Source: Agromyces sp. H66 (GTDB lineage: Bacteria > Actinomycetota > Actinomycetes > Actinomycetales > Microbacteriaceae). From it: a stretch of DNA of 64,000 bases. Shown in pieces: positions 1 through 7,885 of this stretch. Each line of letters starts with the position of its first letter. Position 1 is the stretch's first letter. The stretch is taken from assembly GCF_004959775.1 (NCBI RefSeq), contig NZ_SJZG01000012.1:23582-87581 (forward strand), written 5' to 3'. Under the pieces are notes generated by a model, which saw only the letters and a program-made list of their open reading frames with translations, was not told where the DNA came from and searched no databases. The position numbers were made by a program, and so were the translations under genes.

Positions 1-370
1 GCGGACCGGCCGCCACGAGCAGGTCGGCGCCGCTGTCGCGCAGCACGTACTCGATCTCCTCCGCCTTGAACAGCAGGTGGATGGGCACGACGACGGCGCC
101 GAGCGAGAGCGCCGCGTAGTAGACGCGGGGGAAGTCGGGCACGTTCGGCACGAGCATGGCCACGCGGTCGCCGCGGCGGATGCCCCGGTCGCGAAGTGCG
201 CCCGCGTAGGCGCGCGTCTCGTTCCAGAGCCGGCCGTAGGCGATGGTGTCGCCCATGAAGTGCAGCGCGGGGCGATCGGGGCTGCGCCACGCGGTCTCGG
301 CGAGGATGCTCGCCACCGACAGCGTGCCGTGGCCGTCGCCGTCGATGGCGTCGTCGGGCGTATGGGACAT
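1..370 (-). CDS. AMP-dependent acyl-CoA synthetase, N-terminal part (runs off the window)
   Basis: The reading frame starts at the ATG at 370, preceded by AAAGGAGAT, and continues past base 1, so only about 123 N-terminal residues are present. The translation has the typical start of the acyl-CoA/AMP ligase family (RGDRVAMLVPNVPDFPRVYYAALSLGAVVVP, given here only as the RGDRVAML and GAVVVP blocks). Family members adenylate a carboxylic acid and load it on CoA. It lies 44 bp after the acyl-CoA dehydrogenase at 415 and is probably the third gene of the operon starting at 2668. The substrate cannot be read from this fragment; the catalytic AMP-binding loop is outside the window. Confidence 0.85.
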   Translation of the reverse strand, partial: MSHTPDDAIDGDGHGTLSVASILAETAWRSPDRPALHFMGDTIAYGRLWNETRAYAGALRDRGIRRGDRVAMLVPNVPDFPRVYYAALSLGAVVVPIHLLFKAEEIEYVLRDSGADLLVAAGP

Positions 371-414
371 GTCGTGATCTCCTTTGATCGATGCGGATGG
401 TCGGACGTCTGACG

Positions 415-1617
415 TCAGCGGCGCAGCTCGGCCTTCCCGAGCGCGGCGAGGTGGACCTCGTCGGGTCCGTCGGCGAGACGGAGCGCGCGGGCACCGGCGA
501 ACATCTCGGCGAGGGGCTGGTCGCCCGAGAGCCCGGCGGCGCCGAAGAGCTGGATGGCGCGGTCGAGGATCGACTGCACCGCCCGCGGCACGGCGATCTT
601 GATCGCCTGGATCTCGGTCATCGCCCGTCGGTTGCCGACGGTGTCCATGAGCCAGGCCGTCTTCAGCACGAGCAGGCGCAGCGACTCCACCTGGATGCGG
701 GCGTCGGCGGCCCACTCGCGCACGACCCCGCGTTCGGCGAGCGGCCCGCCGAACGCGACGCGTTCCCGGGCGCGCTCGCCGACGAGCGAGAGGGCACGCT
801 CGGCCATGCCGAGGGCGCGCATGCAGTGGTGGATGCGGCCGGGTCCGAGCCGCGCCTGGGCGATCGCGAACCCCTCGCCCTCGCCGGCGATGAGGTTCGA
901 CGCCGGCACGCGCACGTCGTGGAAGGCGACCTCGGCGTGGCCGCCGTGGTCGCGGTCGTCGTAGCCGAACACCGTGAGGGGGCGCACGACCTCGACCCCG
1001 GGCGTGTCCCGGGGCACGAGGATCATCGACTGGCGACGGTGCCGCGGCGCGTCGGGATCGGTCATGCCCATGACGATGAACACCTCGCAGTCGGGGTTCA
1101 TCGCGCCGGTCGACCACCACTTGCGGCCCGTGATCACGAACTCGTCGCCGTCACGGCGGATGCGCGTCGCGATGTTCGTGGCATCCGACGAGGCGACCGC
1201 CGGCTCGGTCATGCAGAAGGCGGAGCGGATGCGGGCGTCGAGCAACGGTTCCAGCCAGCGTTCGCGCTGCTCGTCGCTGCCGAACTCGGCGAGGACCTCC
1301 ATGTTGCCGGTGTCGGGTGCGGCGCAGTTCAGGGCGACGGGCGCGAGGCGCGGACTCCAGCCGGTGAGCTCCGCGAGCGGCGCGTACTGCACGTTGGTGA
1401 GGCCGGCGCCGTGCTCGCCCGGAAGGAACAGGTTCCAGAGACCCTGCGCGCGGGCCTCGCGTCGCAGGTCGTCGACGATCGGGCGGAAGCCCCACTCGTC
1501 GGGCGTGGCGGCCAGCTGCTCCTCGAGCACCGGCTCGGCGGGCAGCACGTGCTCGTCGAGGAAGGCGCGCACCCGCCCGGCGAGTTCGGCGGTGCGGTCG
1601 TCGAAGCTGAAGTCCAT
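415..1617 (-). CDS. Acyl-CoA dehydrogenase family protein (ACAD10/11-like)
   Basis: A 400-residue flavoprotein expected to oxidise an acyl-CoA at the alpha-beta bond, passing electrons to ETF. It shows the FAD/substrate-loop block FCMTEPAVASSDATNI, GRKWWSTGA, the LGPGRIHHCMRALG helix and a C-terminal ADGPDEVH. Length matches the family. The ATG at 1617 lies one base after the stop of the phosphotransferase-like gene (TGACATG), so the two are almost certainly translated together. This pairing mirrors ACAD10/ACAD11, where a kinase-like domain is fused to the dehydrogenase and acts on 4-hydroxyacyl-CoAs; the same role here is inference. Confidence 0.9.
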   Translation of the reverse strand: MDFSFDDRTAELAGRVRAFLDEHVLPAEPVLEEQLAATPDEWGFRPIVDDLRREARAQGLWNLFLPGEHGAGLTNVQYAPLAELTGWSPRLAPVALNCAAPDTGNMEVLAEFGSDEQRERWLEPLLDARIRSAFCMTEPAVASSDATNIATRIRRDGDEFVITGRKWWSTGAMNPDCEVFIVMGMTDPDAPRHRRQSMILVPRDTPGVEVVRPLTVFGYDDRDHGGHAEVAFHDVRVPASNLIAGEGEGFAIAQARLGPGRIHHCMRALGMAERALSLVGERARERVAFGGPLAERGVVREWAADARIQVESLRLLVLKTAWLMDTVGNRRAMTEIQAIKIAVPRAVQSILDRAIQLFGAAGLSGDQPLAEMFAGARALRLADGPDEVHLAALGKAELRR

Positions 1618-1618
1618 G

Positions 1619-2668
1619 TCAGATCCTCGTGGCCGCGGCGTGGGAGAGGCCCTCGACGGCGAGCGGCTCCACGAGGCCGCCGATGAGGTCGAAACCGTCG
1701 CCGACCGTCTCGCCCGATCGGTACCGGTAATGGATGCCCTCGAGGATCACCGCGAGCTTGTACGCCGCGAAGGCGCGGTACCACGAGTGCTCGGGCACGG
1801 CGATGCCGGCTCGCTCGGCGTAGGTGTCGACGAGCTCGTCGAAGTCGGGGTAGCCCGCCGCCGGGTCGACCGCGCTCGGGGCCACGCCCCGACCGCCGGG
1901 GAGGTCGGTGATGCTCCAGTAGAGACCGAGCATGCCGAGGTCGACGAGCGGGTCGCCGAGCGTCGCCATCTCCCAGTCGAGGATCGCGGCGATGCGGGGG
2001 GTGTCTCCGAAACCTGCGACGAGCGCGTTGTCGAGGCGGTAGTCGCCGTGCACGAGCGAGGCGCGAGCGGAACGCGGCATCCGCTCGCCGAGTCCCTCCT
2101 GCAGCTCGTCGAGCGCCGGCACCGCACGCGACCTCGATGCGTCGAGCTGGCGGCGCCAGGTCGCGAGCTGACGTTCGAGGTAGCCGTCGGCACGACCGAA
2201 GCCTTCGAGGCCGACCGACGCCGGGTCGATCGCGTGGAGTTCCGCGAGGATGCCGGCGAGCTCGCGCCCCAGCGAGCCGAGGCCGGCCGACGTGAAGTCG
2301 GCGTTCTGCACCGGGTCGGCGAGCACGCGACCCTCGACGAACTCCATCACGAAGAACGGCGTGCCGGTGACGCGGGCCGTCGCCGTGTCGTCGACGACGT
2401 CCACCGTCGGCGGCACCGGAACCGCCGCGTTGCGCAGCGCGGTGATGACGCGGTGCTCGCGGGCCATGTCGTGCGCGCTCGAGAGCACGTGGCCGAGCGG
2501 GGGCCGGCGCAGCACGAGCGGTCGGCGCGCACCGTCGATGCGGTACGTGAGATTGCTGCGGCCGCCGGTGATCAGGTGTGCGGTGAGCGGCCCTCCGACC
2601 AGCTCGGGATGCGACTCCGCCAGCCACTGGGCCAGGCCCGCGACATCCAACCCGGGGGTGTCGGTCAT
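1619..2668 (-). CDS. Phosphotransferase (APH/choline-kinase-like) family protein
   Basis: About 349 residues with an aminoglycoside-phosphotransferase-type kinase fold: N-terminal ITGGRSNLTYRI (nucleotide loop), VMEFVEGRVL hinge, catalytic loop LVHGDYRLDNAL, and metal-binding AILDWEMATLGDP. I chose the ATG at 2668 because AAAGGTGG lies just before it; the GTG at 2677 would fall inside that ribosome-binding site. It is the first gene of the operon with the acyl-CoA dehydrogenase at 415 and the ligase at 370. In ACAD10/11 this domain phosphorylates a 4-hydroxyacyl-CoA so the phosphate can later be eliminated; this is the likely but unproven role. Confidence 0.85.
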   Translation of the reverse strand: MTDTPGLDVAGLAQWLAESHPELVGGPLTAHLITGGRSNLTYRIDGARRPLVLRRPPLGHVLSSAHDMAREHRVITALRNAAVPVPPTVDVVDDTATARVTGTPFFVMEFVEGRVLADPVQNADFTSAGLGSLGRELAGILAELHAIDPASVGLEGFGRADGYLERQLATWRRQLDASRSRAVPALDELQEGLGERMPRSARASLVHGDYRLDNALVAGFGDTPRIAAILDWEMATLGDPLVDLGMLGLYWSITDLPGGRGVAPSAVDPAAGYPDFDELVDTYAERAGIAVPEHSWYRAFAAYKLAVILEGIHYRYRSGETVGDGFDLIGGLVEPLAVEGLSHAAATRI

Positions 2669-2733
2669 CTCGACCACCTTTCACGCGCGACGGCCGCGCC
2701 TCCGACGGGCCGATCGGCCCGCTTGGCAATGAG

Positions 2734-2753
2734 CATACCGCGTGGTCGGTATG
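2734..2753. promoter_or_regulatory. Inverted-repeat operator CATACCG-N6-CGGTATG upstream of the phosphotransferase operon
   Basis: Perfect 7-bp arms (2734-2740 and 2747-2753) separated by 6 bp. The same arms and spacing recur at 9083-9102 before the zinc alcohol dehydrogenase. On the minus strand the last bases of the repeat form TATGCT, a plausible -10 box in both copies, so a repressor bound here would block transcription. The size and symmetry fit a TetR-family site; the cognate regulator is not identified. Confidence 0.7.
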
Positions 2754-2794
2754 TTTGGCACCGAGCGACGGGAATCGGATGTCCCGAGCCGGCG

Positions 2795-3202
2795 CTAGGC
2801 GAGCAGGCGGCCCTCCACGGCCGAGCGGATGCCGGCGGGGACCGGGATCGGCGTGCGGGTCGCGGCATCCACGAAGACATGGACGAACCGGCCGGTGGCG
2901 ATCGGCTCCGCGGCATCCGTGCGGTGGATGCCGAGTGCCCAGGTGATGCTCGACGTGCCGAGCCGTTCGACGCCGATCCCGATCTCCAGGGGCTCCGGGA
3001 AGGCTGCGGACGCCCGGAACTCGCACGAGGAGGCGGCGCACACCGCGATGGCGGAGCCCTGCGGATCGAGGTCGCCGTTCGCGATCATCCACACGTTGAT
3101 CGCGGTGTCCATCGCCTCGTAGTACACGGTGTTGTTGAGGTGACCGTACTGGTCGTTGTCGTTCCAGCGCGTGGCGAACGGCTGGCGTGCGGGGTAGTGC
3201 AC
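2795..3202 (-). CDS. Acyl-CoA thioesterase (4HBT hot-dog fold, FadM/YbgC-like)
   Basis: A 135-residue single hot-dog domain. The N-terminal motif FATRWNDNDQYGHLNNTVYY is characteristic of 4-hydroxybenzoyl-CoA thioesterase-like enzymes; one of the Asp residues in NDND is the expected catalytic residue. It would hydrolyse acyl-CoA to free acid and CoA in the cytoplasm. It starts at GTG 3202, preceded by GAAGGGA, 63 bp downstream of the TetR-type gene on the same strand, so they are probably co-transcribed. Its role may be to release CoA from stalled intermediates of the neighbouring pathway. Confidence 0.85.
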   Translation of the reverse strand: MHYPARQPFATRWNDNDQYGHLNNTVYYEAMDTAINVWMIANGDLDPQGSAIAVCAASSCEFRASAAFPEPLEIGIGVERLGTSSITWALGIHRTDAAEPIATGRFVHVFVDAATRTPIPVPAGIRSAVEGRLLA

Positions 3203-3265
3203 CGGCGTCCCTTCGGTCGGTGGTCGGCGGTCGCGTCGTTCGGCGGGTCGCGGTGGCCGGCTGCG

Positions 3266-3958
3266 TCAGTCGGCCCGCAGCAGGAGGCGGAAGGCCACCC
3301 GGGCGCGAGCGGTGCTCGGGGTGTCGCCGGCGATGAGGTCGGCGTACGTGAACGACTCCGACACCCGGACCAGCAGGTAGGCGAGCGAGGCGGGGTCGAT
3401 GGCGCCACCGAGCGGCTCGTCGCCGAGGTCGCGGCGTACGAGCCATTCGGCGGTGGCGACGTACCGTCGCTGGATCTCGCTCTCCTTCGTGGTGAGGAGG
3501 CGCAGTGCCCGCGCGGGCTCGCGGCGGAGGAACTGGCGGAAGTAGTCGGCCGAGATGAGGTCGTCGACGAAATGCGTGAGCACCGTGGAGATCCGGTCGG
3601 CTCCGCTGAGCCCCTCGGCGGCGTGCTCCGCCTGCACGAGCGTCGGAATGGCGAGCGACCAGAGCACCTCCGAGAGCAGGGCGTCGCGGTTGCCCACCCA
3701 GCGGAAGAGCGATGTGCGGTCGACGCCCAGGGTGGTGGCGAGGCCGCCCATGTCGATGCGGCGGCCGCCGATGAACGCCTCGCGCGCCAGGCCGAAGGCG
3801 CGAACCGCGTCGGGGTGCGATCCGCCGGCGAGTCGCTCGGAGAGCCACGACGGGGCCGCGGTGAGCCCGACGGTCGCGATCGTCGGCGCGTCGTCGGTCT
3901 GCGGTGCATCGGTGGCGGTGGCGGTGGGGTCCGTCGCGGCCGTGGCGGAGCTGGGCAT
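3266..3958 (-). CDS. TetR family regulator (QsdR-like C-terminal domain)
   Basis: A 230-residue regulator with a low-complexity N-terminus of about 25 residues. A helix-turn-helix is visible at IDMGGLATTLGVDRTSLFRW, and the remainder resembles the QsdR group of TetR proteins. The ATG at 3958 sits 6 nt after TAGAGT (3965-3970, minus strand), so the mRNA is probably leaderless. It is divergent from the acyl-CoA dehydrogenase at 4050, with a 26-bp near-perfect palindrome (3991-4016) between them, so it most likely represses itself and that operon. The ligand is probably an acyl-CoA (inference). Confidence 0.85.
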   Translation of the reverse strand: MPSSATAATDPTATATDAPQTDDAPTIATVGLTAAPSWLSERLAGGSHPDAVRAFGLAREAFIGGRRIDMGGLATTLGVDRTSLFRWVGNRDALLSEVLWSLAIPTLVQAEHAAEGLSGADRISTVLTHFVDDLISADYFRQFLRREPARALRLLTTKESEIQRRYVATAEWLVRRDLGDEPLGGAIDPASLAYLLVRVSESFTYADLIAGDTPSTARARVAFRLLLRAD

Positions 3959-3990
3959 GCCGGAACTCTACCTCGAACCCGAGGCGCCGG

Positions 3991-4016
3991 ATGCAACATT
4001 TTGAAAAATGATGCAT
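3991..4016. promoter_or_regulatory. 26-bp palindromic operator between the TetR-type gene and acyl-CoA dehydrogenase
   Basis: Arms ATGCAACATTTT (3991-4002) and AAAATGATGCAT (4005-4016) match at 11 of 12 positions around a 2-bp centre. It is AT-rich in a GC-rich region. It overlaps the likely -35 of the minus-strand regulator promoter and the region upstream of a plus-strand -10-like CATACT (4014-4019). It is the natural binding site for the adjacent TetR-type protein. Confidence 0.8.
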
Positions 4017-4049
4017 ACTCGAACCGATCACCGACGATCGGAGAAGCGA

Positions 4050-5267
4050 ATGACGCTCACCATGACGCAGCCCGGAGCGCTGCAACCCGAACCCGCCGCG
4101 CCGCTCGAGGTCGACTTCTACGGCTTCCAACAGCAGTTGACGCTCGAGGAGCAGCGGTCCGTCGCGCGGATCCGCGCCTTCCTCGACGCCGAGGTGCGGC
4201 CGCACGCGGACCGGCTCTGGGACGAGGCGCGCAGCCCGCGCCACCTCATCCCCGCCCTCGCCGACCTCGGCCTGTTCGGCGCCGGATGGCCCGAGACCCG
4301 GCAATTCGAGAACAGCGCCGTGTACCGGGCGTGGGTCGCCCTCGAGATCTCGCGGGCGGACCCCTCGACCGCGACGTTCATCGGCGTGCACAGCGGCCTC
4401 GCGATGAACGCCATCGGCGTCGGCGGATCCGACGAGCAGCGAGCCGAGTGGATGGGGCCCATGGGTCGCGGTGAGGTCATCGGAGCCTTCGGGCTCACCG
4501 AGCCCGGCCACGGCTCCGACACGGCGAAGGGCCTCGAGACCACCGCCACCCGCCGGGGCGACGAGTGGGTGCTCAACGGCGCGAAGCGATGGATCGGCAA
4601 CGCGACGTTCGCCGACATCGTCGTCATCTGGGCGCGCGACACCGCCGACGACCAGGTCAAGGGCTTCATCGTGCGCCAGCCCGCAGAGGGGTTCACGGCG
4701 ACGAAGATCGAGCGCAAGCAGTCGCTGCGCGGCGTCGAGAACGCCGACATCGTGCTCGACGGCGTCGTCGTGCCCGAGCGCGATCGCCTGCAGAACATCC
4801 ATTCGTTCCGCGACGTCGCCATCGTGCTGCGCCTCACCCGCGCCGAGGTGGCCTGGCAGGCCATCGGCGTGGCCGTCGGCGCCTACGAGGCCGCGCTCGC
4901 GTACGCCAAGGAGCGTGAGCAATTCGGCAAGCCGATCGCATCATTCCAGCTGGTGCAGGAGAAGCTCGCCAACTCGCTCGCGAACATCACGGCGAGCATC
5001 GCCCTGTGCATGCGCGTCTCCGCGATGCAGGACGAGGGCGAGCAGCGCGACCACCACTCGGCGATGGCGAAGGCCTTCGTCACGGCGCGGATGCGGGAGA
5101 CCGTCGCCTGGTGTCGCGAGATCATGGGCGGCAACGGCATCCAGCTCGACCACGGCGTCGCCCGGTATTTCGCCGACGCCGAGGCGGTCTATACATTCGA
5201 GGGCACGTACGACATGAACACGCTGATCGTCGGCCGCGCCATCACCGGCATCGCCGCGTTCGTCTGA
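4050..5267 (+). CDS. Acyl-CoA dehydrogenase (glutaryl-CoA-dehydrogenase-like subgroup)
   Basis: 405 residues from the ATG at 4050, chosen because GGAG lies 6 nt before it; an upstream ATG at 4008 falls inside the operator. Motifs: FGLTEPGHGSDT (flavin loop), KRWIGNATFAD, AYAKEREQFGKPI, EIMGGNGIQLDHGVARYF and the C-terminal TFEGTYDMNTLIVGRAITG, whose Glu is the expected catalytic base. The C-terminal block resembles glutaryl-CoA dehydrogenase and short-chain acyl-CoA oxidase relatives. It is followed 13 bp later by the thiolase gene, forming an operon probably controlled by the palindrome at 3991-4016. The substrate is not determined. Confidence 0.9.
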   Translation: MTLTMTQPGALQPEPAAPLEVDFYGFQQQLTLEEQRSVARIRAFLDAEVRPHADRLWDEARSPRHLIPALADLGLFGAGWPETRQFENSAVYRAWVALEISRADPSTATFIGVHSGLAMNAIGVGGSDEQRAEWMGPMGRGEVIGAFGLTEPGHGSDTAKGLETTATRRGDEWVLNGAKRWIGNATFADIVVIWARDTADDQVKGFIVRQPAEGFTATKIERKQSLRGVENADIVLDGVVVPERDRLQNIHSFRDVAIVLRLTRAEVAWQAIGVAVGAYEAALAYAKEREQFGKPIASFQLVQEKLANSLANITASIALCMRVSAMQDEGEQRDHHSAMAKAFVTARMRETVAWCREIMGGNGIQLDHGVARYFADAEAVYTFEGTYDMNTLIVGRAITGIAAFV

Positions 5268-5280
5268 GGAGGGGAATCGC

Positions 5281-6504
5281 ATGACCGAGGCCTACATCGT
5301 CGCCACCGCACGATCGCCCATCGGCCGCGCCCGCAAGGGCTCGCTGGCCGGCATCCGACCGGATGATCTCGCCGCCCGGATGGTCCGTGCGGCGCTCGAC
5401 AAGGTGCCCGCGCTCGATCCCGCCCGGATCGACGACCTGATGCTCGGCACCGGGCTGCCGGGCGGCGAGCAGGGCATGAACATGGCGCGCATCGTGTCGG
5501 TGCTGCTCGGCATGGACGCGCTGCCGGGCACGACCGTGAACCGGTACTGCTCGTCGAGCCTGCAGACCACGCGGATGGCGTTCCACGCCATCAAGGCCGG
5601 CGAGGGCGACGTGTTCGTCTCCGCCGGCGTGGAGTCGATCACGCACACCGGACGGGGCTCCAGCGACTTCATCCCGGGCGAGAAGATCACGAACCCGCTG
5701 TTCGACCCCGCGATGGCTCGCACCGCCGAACGTGCCGCAGGCGGCGCCGCCTCCTGGCAGGATCCGCGTGACCGCGGTGACCTGCCCGACGCGTACATCG
5801 CGATGGGGCAGACCGCCGAGAACGTGGCGCAGATCCGCGGCATCTCCCGCGAGGAGCAGGACGCGTTCGCGGCGGCGAGCCAGCAGCGTGCCGAGGCGGC
5901 GATCGCTTCGGGGTTCTGGGCGAACGACATCACCCCGGTGACCCTCGACGACGGCACGGTCGTGTCGGCCGACGATGGGCCGCGGGCCGGTGTCACGGTC
6001 GAGACCCTCGCGACGCTCGACCCCGTGTTCCGCCCCGACGGCACCGTCACCGCGGGCAACTGCTGCCCCCTCAACGACGGCGCCGCGGCCGTGGTGGTCG
6101 TGTCCGACCGGGTCGTCGAAGAGCTCGGCCTCACGCCGCTCGCGCGGATCGTGTCGACCGGCGTGAGCGCCCTCTCGCCCGAGATCATGGGCCTCGGCCC
6201 CGTCGAGTCGACGCGTCGCGCCCTCGCGCTCGCCGGGCTCGGCATCGACGACATCGACCTGGTCGAGATCAACGAGGCGTTCGCCGCGCAGGTGATCCCC
6301 TCGGCGCGGGAGCTCGGCATCGACCACGAGCGGCTGAACGTGCACGGCGGCGCGATCGCGGTGGGGCATCCGTTCGGCATGACCGGCGCCCGCATCACCT
6401 CGACGCTCATCAACGGGCTGGCGGCCACCGGCGGCCGCTACGGCCTCGAGACGATGTGCGTCGGTGGCGGGCAGGGCATGGCGATGATCCTCGAGCGGGT
6501 CTGA
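5281..6504 (+). CDS. Acetyl-CoA C-acyltransferase (thiolase)
   Basis: 407 residues, the normal thiolase length. It cleaves a 3-ketoacyl-CoA with CoA to release acetyl-CoA. Visible catalytic elements: NRYCSSSLQ (nucleophilic Cys near residue 88), EINEAFAAQ, NVHGGAIAVGHPFGMTGAR (His block) and the C-terminal CVGGGQGMA (second Cys). A strong GAGGAGGGG ribosome-binding site precedes ATG 5281. Second gene of the operon with the acyl-CoA dehydrogenase, so it supplies the last step of the beta-oxidation-type sequence. Transcription is expected to end at the hairpin at 6524. Confidence 0.93.
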   Translation: MTEAYIVATARSPIGRARKGSLAGIRPDDLAARMVRAALDKVPALDPARIDDLMLGTGLPGGEQGMNMARIVSVLLGMDALPGTTVNRYCSSSLQTTRMAFHAIKAGEGDVFVSAGVESITHTGRGSSDFIPGEKITNPLFDPAMARTAERAAGGAASWQDPRDRGDLPDAYIAMGQTAENVAQIRGISREEQDAFAAASQQRAEAAIASGFWANDITPVTLDDGTVVSADDGPRAGVTVETLATLDPVFRPDGTVTAGNCCPLNDGAAAVVVVSDRVVEELGLTPLARIVSTGVSALSPEIMGLGPVESTRRALALAGLGIDDIDLVEINEAFAAQVIPSARELGIDHERLNVHGGAIAVGHPFGMTGARITSTLINGLAATGGRYGLETMCVGGGQGMAMILERV

Positions 6505-6523
6505 GCCGCACGAACCGAGAAGC

Positions 6524-6560
6524 GCGGATGCCGCGGGCGATGGTCGCCCGCGGCATCCGC
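6524..6560. terminator. Bidirectional hairpin terminator between thiolase and MaoC genes
   Basis: Perfect 17-bp stem (6524-6540 with 6544-6560) and a 3-base loop, located between two convergent genes. The stem contains the GGATGCC word that recurs in other terminators of this window. No long T tract follows. Confidence 0.8.
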
Positions 6561-6618
6561 GTTGCTGCTCCGCGTCACCCGGTGACCCGGGCCACCCGTC
6601 GACTCGGGCCACTCGAGT

Positions 6619-7077
6619 TCACTCGGGCACGAGGAGGGTCACCCACTGGGCGACGAGCGCCGGACGGTCGCTGCCCTCGATCTCGACGGTGAGGTCCTGC
6701 ACCATCCGGATGCCGCCCGCCGCGCGCTCGGCGGCGGCGATGGTGCCGACCGCGCGCACGCGGGAGCCGGCCCGCACCGGCTGCAGGAACCGGATGCGCT
6801 CGAAGCCGTAGTTGACGCCCATCGCGACGCCGTCGACGCGGAGCAGCGGCGCTGCGAGGGCCGTGAGCAGCGACAGGGTCAGGAAGCCGTGCGCGATCGG
6901 GGCGCCGAACGGGCCGGCGGTCGCGCGGTCGACGTCGACGTGGATCCACTGGTGATCGTTCGTCGCCCCGGCGAACTCGTCGATGCGGGCCTGGTCGATC
7001 GTGAACCAGTCGCCGGGCCCGATCGCGGTGCCGACCGCGTCGAGCAGCGACTCGGGGGAGGCGAGCGTTGCGGTCAT
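6619..7077 (-). CDS. MaoC-like (R)-specific enoyl-CoA hydratase
   Basis: 152 residues with the single hot-dog hydratase-2 fold. The motif FAGATNDHQWIH followed by GPFGAPIAHGFLTLSLL contains the Asp/His pair expected to activate water. It would hydrate a trans-2-enoyl-CoA to the (R)-3-hydroxyacyl-CoA. Its ATG overlaps the stop of the SDR gene (ATGA at 7074-7077), so the two are translationally coupled. Together they can replace the usual crotonase and (S)-hydroxyacyl-CoA dehydrogenase pair. The substrate is unknown. Confidence 0.87.
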   Translation of the reverse strand: MTATLASPESLLDAVGTAIGPGDWFTIDQARIDEFAGATNDHQWIHVDVDRATAGPFGAPIAHGFLTLSLLTALAAPLLRVDGVAMGVNYGFERIRFLQPVRAGSRVRAVGTIAAAERAAGGIRMVQDLTVEIEGSDRPALVAQWVTLLVPE

Positions 7078-7823
7078 GCCTTCGGCCCTCCCGCCACGTA
7101 GAGCACCTGGCCCGAGACGAAGCTCGCGGCATCCGAGCAGAAGAACGCGACCGCCTCGGCGACGTCCTCGGGCTGTCCGACGCGGCCGACCGGGATCTCC
7201 TTCGCGGCGCCCTCGAGCAGCTGCTCGTTCGTGATGCCCATGCGCTCGGCGGTCTGGCGCAGCATGTCGGTGGCGATGAAGCCCGGTGCGACGGCGTTGG
7301 CGGTCACGCCATAGCGCCCGAGCTCGATCGCGAGCGTCTTCGTGAGGCCCTGCATGCCCGCCTTCGCGGCGGCGTAGTTCGCCTGGCCGCGGTTGCCGAG
7401 CGCCGAGGTGCTGGAGAGGTTCACGATCCGGCCCCAGGTCGCCTCGACCTGGTGCGCCTGCACGGCTCGGCTCATCAGGAACGCGCCGCGCAGGTGCACG
7501 GAGAGCACCGCGTCCCAGTCGTCGTCGGTCATCTTGAAGAGGAGGTTGTCGCGCAGGATGCCGGCGTTGTTCACGAGGATCGTCGGGGCGCCGAGCTCGG
7601 CCGCGACGCGGGTGACGGCGCCCTCGACGGCCGCGGCGTCGGCGACGTTCGCGCCGACGGCGATCGCGCGGCCGCCGTGGGCCTCGATCGCCGCGACGGT
7701 CTCGGCGCAGGATGCGGCATCGAGATCGAGCACGGCCACGGCGTGCCCGTCGGCGGCGAGGCGACGGGCGGTGGCGGCTCCGATGCCGCGGGCGGCGCCC
7801 GTGACGATGGCGGTTCGGTTCAT
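7074..7823 (-). CDS. Short-chain dehydrogenase (3-oxoacyl-ACP/CoA reductase, FabG-like)
   Basis: 249 residues, classical SDR. N-terminal cofactor motif TGAARGIG, followed by an acidic residue pair in LDLD that favours NAD; NNAG; catalytic Ser, Tyr and Lys in NLSSTSALGNRGQANYAAAKAG. Start at ATG 7823 with GAAAGGA upstream. Middle gene of the ADH-SDR-MaoC operon. In the catabolic direction it would oxidise (R)-3-hydroxyacyl-CoA to the 3-ketoacyl-CoA used by the thiolase; a biosynthetic FabG role is the alternative. Confidence 0.88.
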   Translation of the reverse strand: MNRTAIVTGAARGIGAATARRLAADGHAVAVLDLDAASCAETVAAIEAHGGRAIAVGANVADAAAVEGAVTRVAAELGAPTILVNNAGILRDNLLFKMTDDDWDAVLSVHLRGAFLMSRAVQAHQVEATWGRIVNLSSTSALGNRGQANYAAAKAGMQGLTKTLAIELGRYGVTANAVAPGFIATDMLRQTAERMGITNEQLLEGAAKEIPVGRVGQPEDVAEAVAFFCSDAASFVSGQVLYVAGGPKA

Positions 7824-7885
7824 GCGGGATTCCTTTCGTGGGGGTCGATGCTGTTGGCGGTCGGACGTCGCGGAGTGCACCGCGA

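Noticed and set aside
4008..4049. Earlier start for the acyl-CoA dehydrogenase at 4008
   Set aside because: It lies inside the palindromic operator and has no ribosome-binding site; ATG 4050 has GGAG at proper spacing.
974..4922. Very long antisense open frames (over 1100 codons) on both strands
   Set aside because: They are opposite well-supported acyl-CoA genes, consist of Arg/Ala/Gly-rich sequence with no domain, and arise from high GC. The same holds for the 1183-codon frame opposite the carboxypeptidase at 27595-31146.
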